From the NCBI GenBank assembly GCA_024280615.1, contig JAJRPU010000181.1:1-8111 (forward strand): a stretch of 8,111 bases of DNA, read 5' to 3'. The notes under the pieces are model-generated. The model searched no databases and had not been told where the DNA came from. It saw only the letters and a program-made list of their open reading frames with translations. Position numbers and translations under genes: made by a program. Source of the DNA: Bacteroidota bacterium (GTDB lineage Bacteria; Bacteroidota; Bacteroidia; JAADEI01). Below are positions 7,655 to 8,111 of the stretch, piece by piece. Numbering within the stretch: position 1 is the stretch's first letter; each line of letters begins with the position of its first letter.

Positions 7655-8111
7655 TAGGCAAATTGAAAGCCCCTTGAGGCAATATGTGATGGTGATGGAG
7701 GCAAACAGAAAGCCTCCTGAGGCAATATGGAATGGTGGTGGAGGCAAACCGAAAGCCTCTTGAGGCAATATGGAATGGTGGTAGAGGCAAATTGAAAGCC
7801 CCTTGAGGCAATATGGGATGGTGATAGAGGCAAACAGAAAGCCCTTTGAGGCAATATGGAATGGTGGTGGAGGCAAACCGAAAGCCCCCTGAGGCAATAT
7901 GGGATGGTGATAGAGGCAAACAGAAAGCCCTTTGAGGCAATATGGAATGGTGATAGAGGCAAATTGAAAGCCCCTTGAGGCAATATGTGATGGTGATGGA
8001 GGCAAACCGAAAGCCTCCTGAGGCAATATGGAATGGTGGTGGAGGCAAACCGAAAGCCTCTTGAGGCAATATGGAATGGTGGTAGAGGCAAATTGAAAGC
8101 CCCTTGAGGCA
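7655..8111. repeat. Tandem array of 43-base repeats, truncated by the window end
   Basis: There are ten complete 43-base units, starting at 7655, 7698, 7741, 7784, 7827, 7870, 7913, 7956, 7999 and 8042, and a 27-base part of an eleventh from 8085. No insertion or deletion interrupts the period. A unit reads GAGGCAAA, two variable bases (TT, CA or CC), GAAAGCC, three pyrimidines (CCT, TCC, TCT, CTT or CCC), TGAGGCAATATG, two variable bases (TG, GA or GG), ATGGTG, R, T, R. Apart from the first base of unit 1, all differences fall at these positions. GAGGCAA occurs twice per unit, 21 and 22 bases apart, so the unit may be an old duplication. GAGGC at the unit start can pair with GCCTC-like bases 15-19 across a 9-base loop. 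The plus strand is full of TGA stops. The minus strand lacks stops in all frames, but this follows from a single stop-free unit with a length not divisible by three. There are no unique spacers, so this is not a CRISPR array. Confidence 0.95.
7956..8111. repeat. Higher-order copy of the first part of the array (7-unit, 301-base period)
   Basis: Units 8, 9, 10 and the partial 11 repeat units 1, 2, 3 and the start of 4. Positions 7956-8111 match 7655-7810 at 154 of 156 bases by my reading. The two differences are the first base of unit 1 (T versus G) and unit position 10 of unit 2 versus 9 (A at 7707, C at 8008). Neighbouring units differ from each other far more. This shows that a block of seven units was duplicated as a whole, probably by unequal recombination or slippage. 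Confidence 0.85.

Noticed and set aside
7616..8091. Minus-strand protein-coding genes in the array (three overlapping open frames)
   Set aside because: All three frames are open for the same trivial reason: one stop-free unit whose length is not a multiple of three. There is no start signal, and the frames overlap each other completely.
7655..8111. CRISPR array
   Set aside because: All 43 bases repeat with only a few variable positions. There are no unique spacers of constant length between conserved repeats, and no cas-like gene is present.
7655..8111. Array as binding or guide RNA repeats of a TIGR-like or retron-like system
   Set aside because: No reverse transcriptase, nuclease or guide-binding protein is present in the window, and the units lack guide-like unique segments.

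Overview
The window most likely comes from a member of the Bacteroidota. Four things point there. The large secreted protein has PKD domains and a C-terminal segment of the type IX secretion (Por) sorting type. Several genes have a TAnnTTTG-like -7 element about 15-20 bases before the start codon. Clear Shine-Dalgarno sequences are absent. A CapA-family lipoprotein-like or periplasmic protein has family features familiar from Bacteroidota. There is no rRNA, tRNA, transposase or CRISPR array.

Layout. Positions 1-1841 are AT-rich (about 30% GC in hand-counted lines) and hold one unrecognised, largely helical 543-aa protein. Composition then shifts to roughly 45% GC. Positions 1918-3276 (+) encode an unusual fusion of an FMN-binding split-barrel (pyridoxamine-phosphate-oxidase-like) domain to a UbiA/MenA-type prenyltransferase. 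It runs tail-to-tail, with a 4-base overlap, into a two-gene minus-strand unit: a secreted PKD/sorting-signal protein (5845 down to 4349), followed 17 bases later by a CapA-family protein (4331 down to 3273).

Positions 5947-8111 are the most interesting part. A 357-aa protein with a gapless internal duplication (offset exactly 120 residues) is followed by a separately promoted 166-aa helical protein of a conserved but, to my knowledge, uncharacterised family. Thirty-nine bases after that gene's stop begins a tandem array with an exact 43-base period. It has ten full copies and one cut by the window end, no insertions or deletions, substitutions confined to a few fixed positions, and a higher-order repeat of seven units (301 bases). 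The small protein gene plus this array is the best candidate for an undescribed system. The link between them rests on adjacency only.

How the genes work together: the prenyltransferase probably acts in menaquinone or another prenyl-lipid pathway in the inner membrane. The PKD protein and CapA homologue form a probable cell-envelope operon. The rightmost genes cannot be assigned a function. No stretch over 300 bases lacks a feature, apart from the repeat array, which is non-coding as far as I can judge and continues beyond the window.
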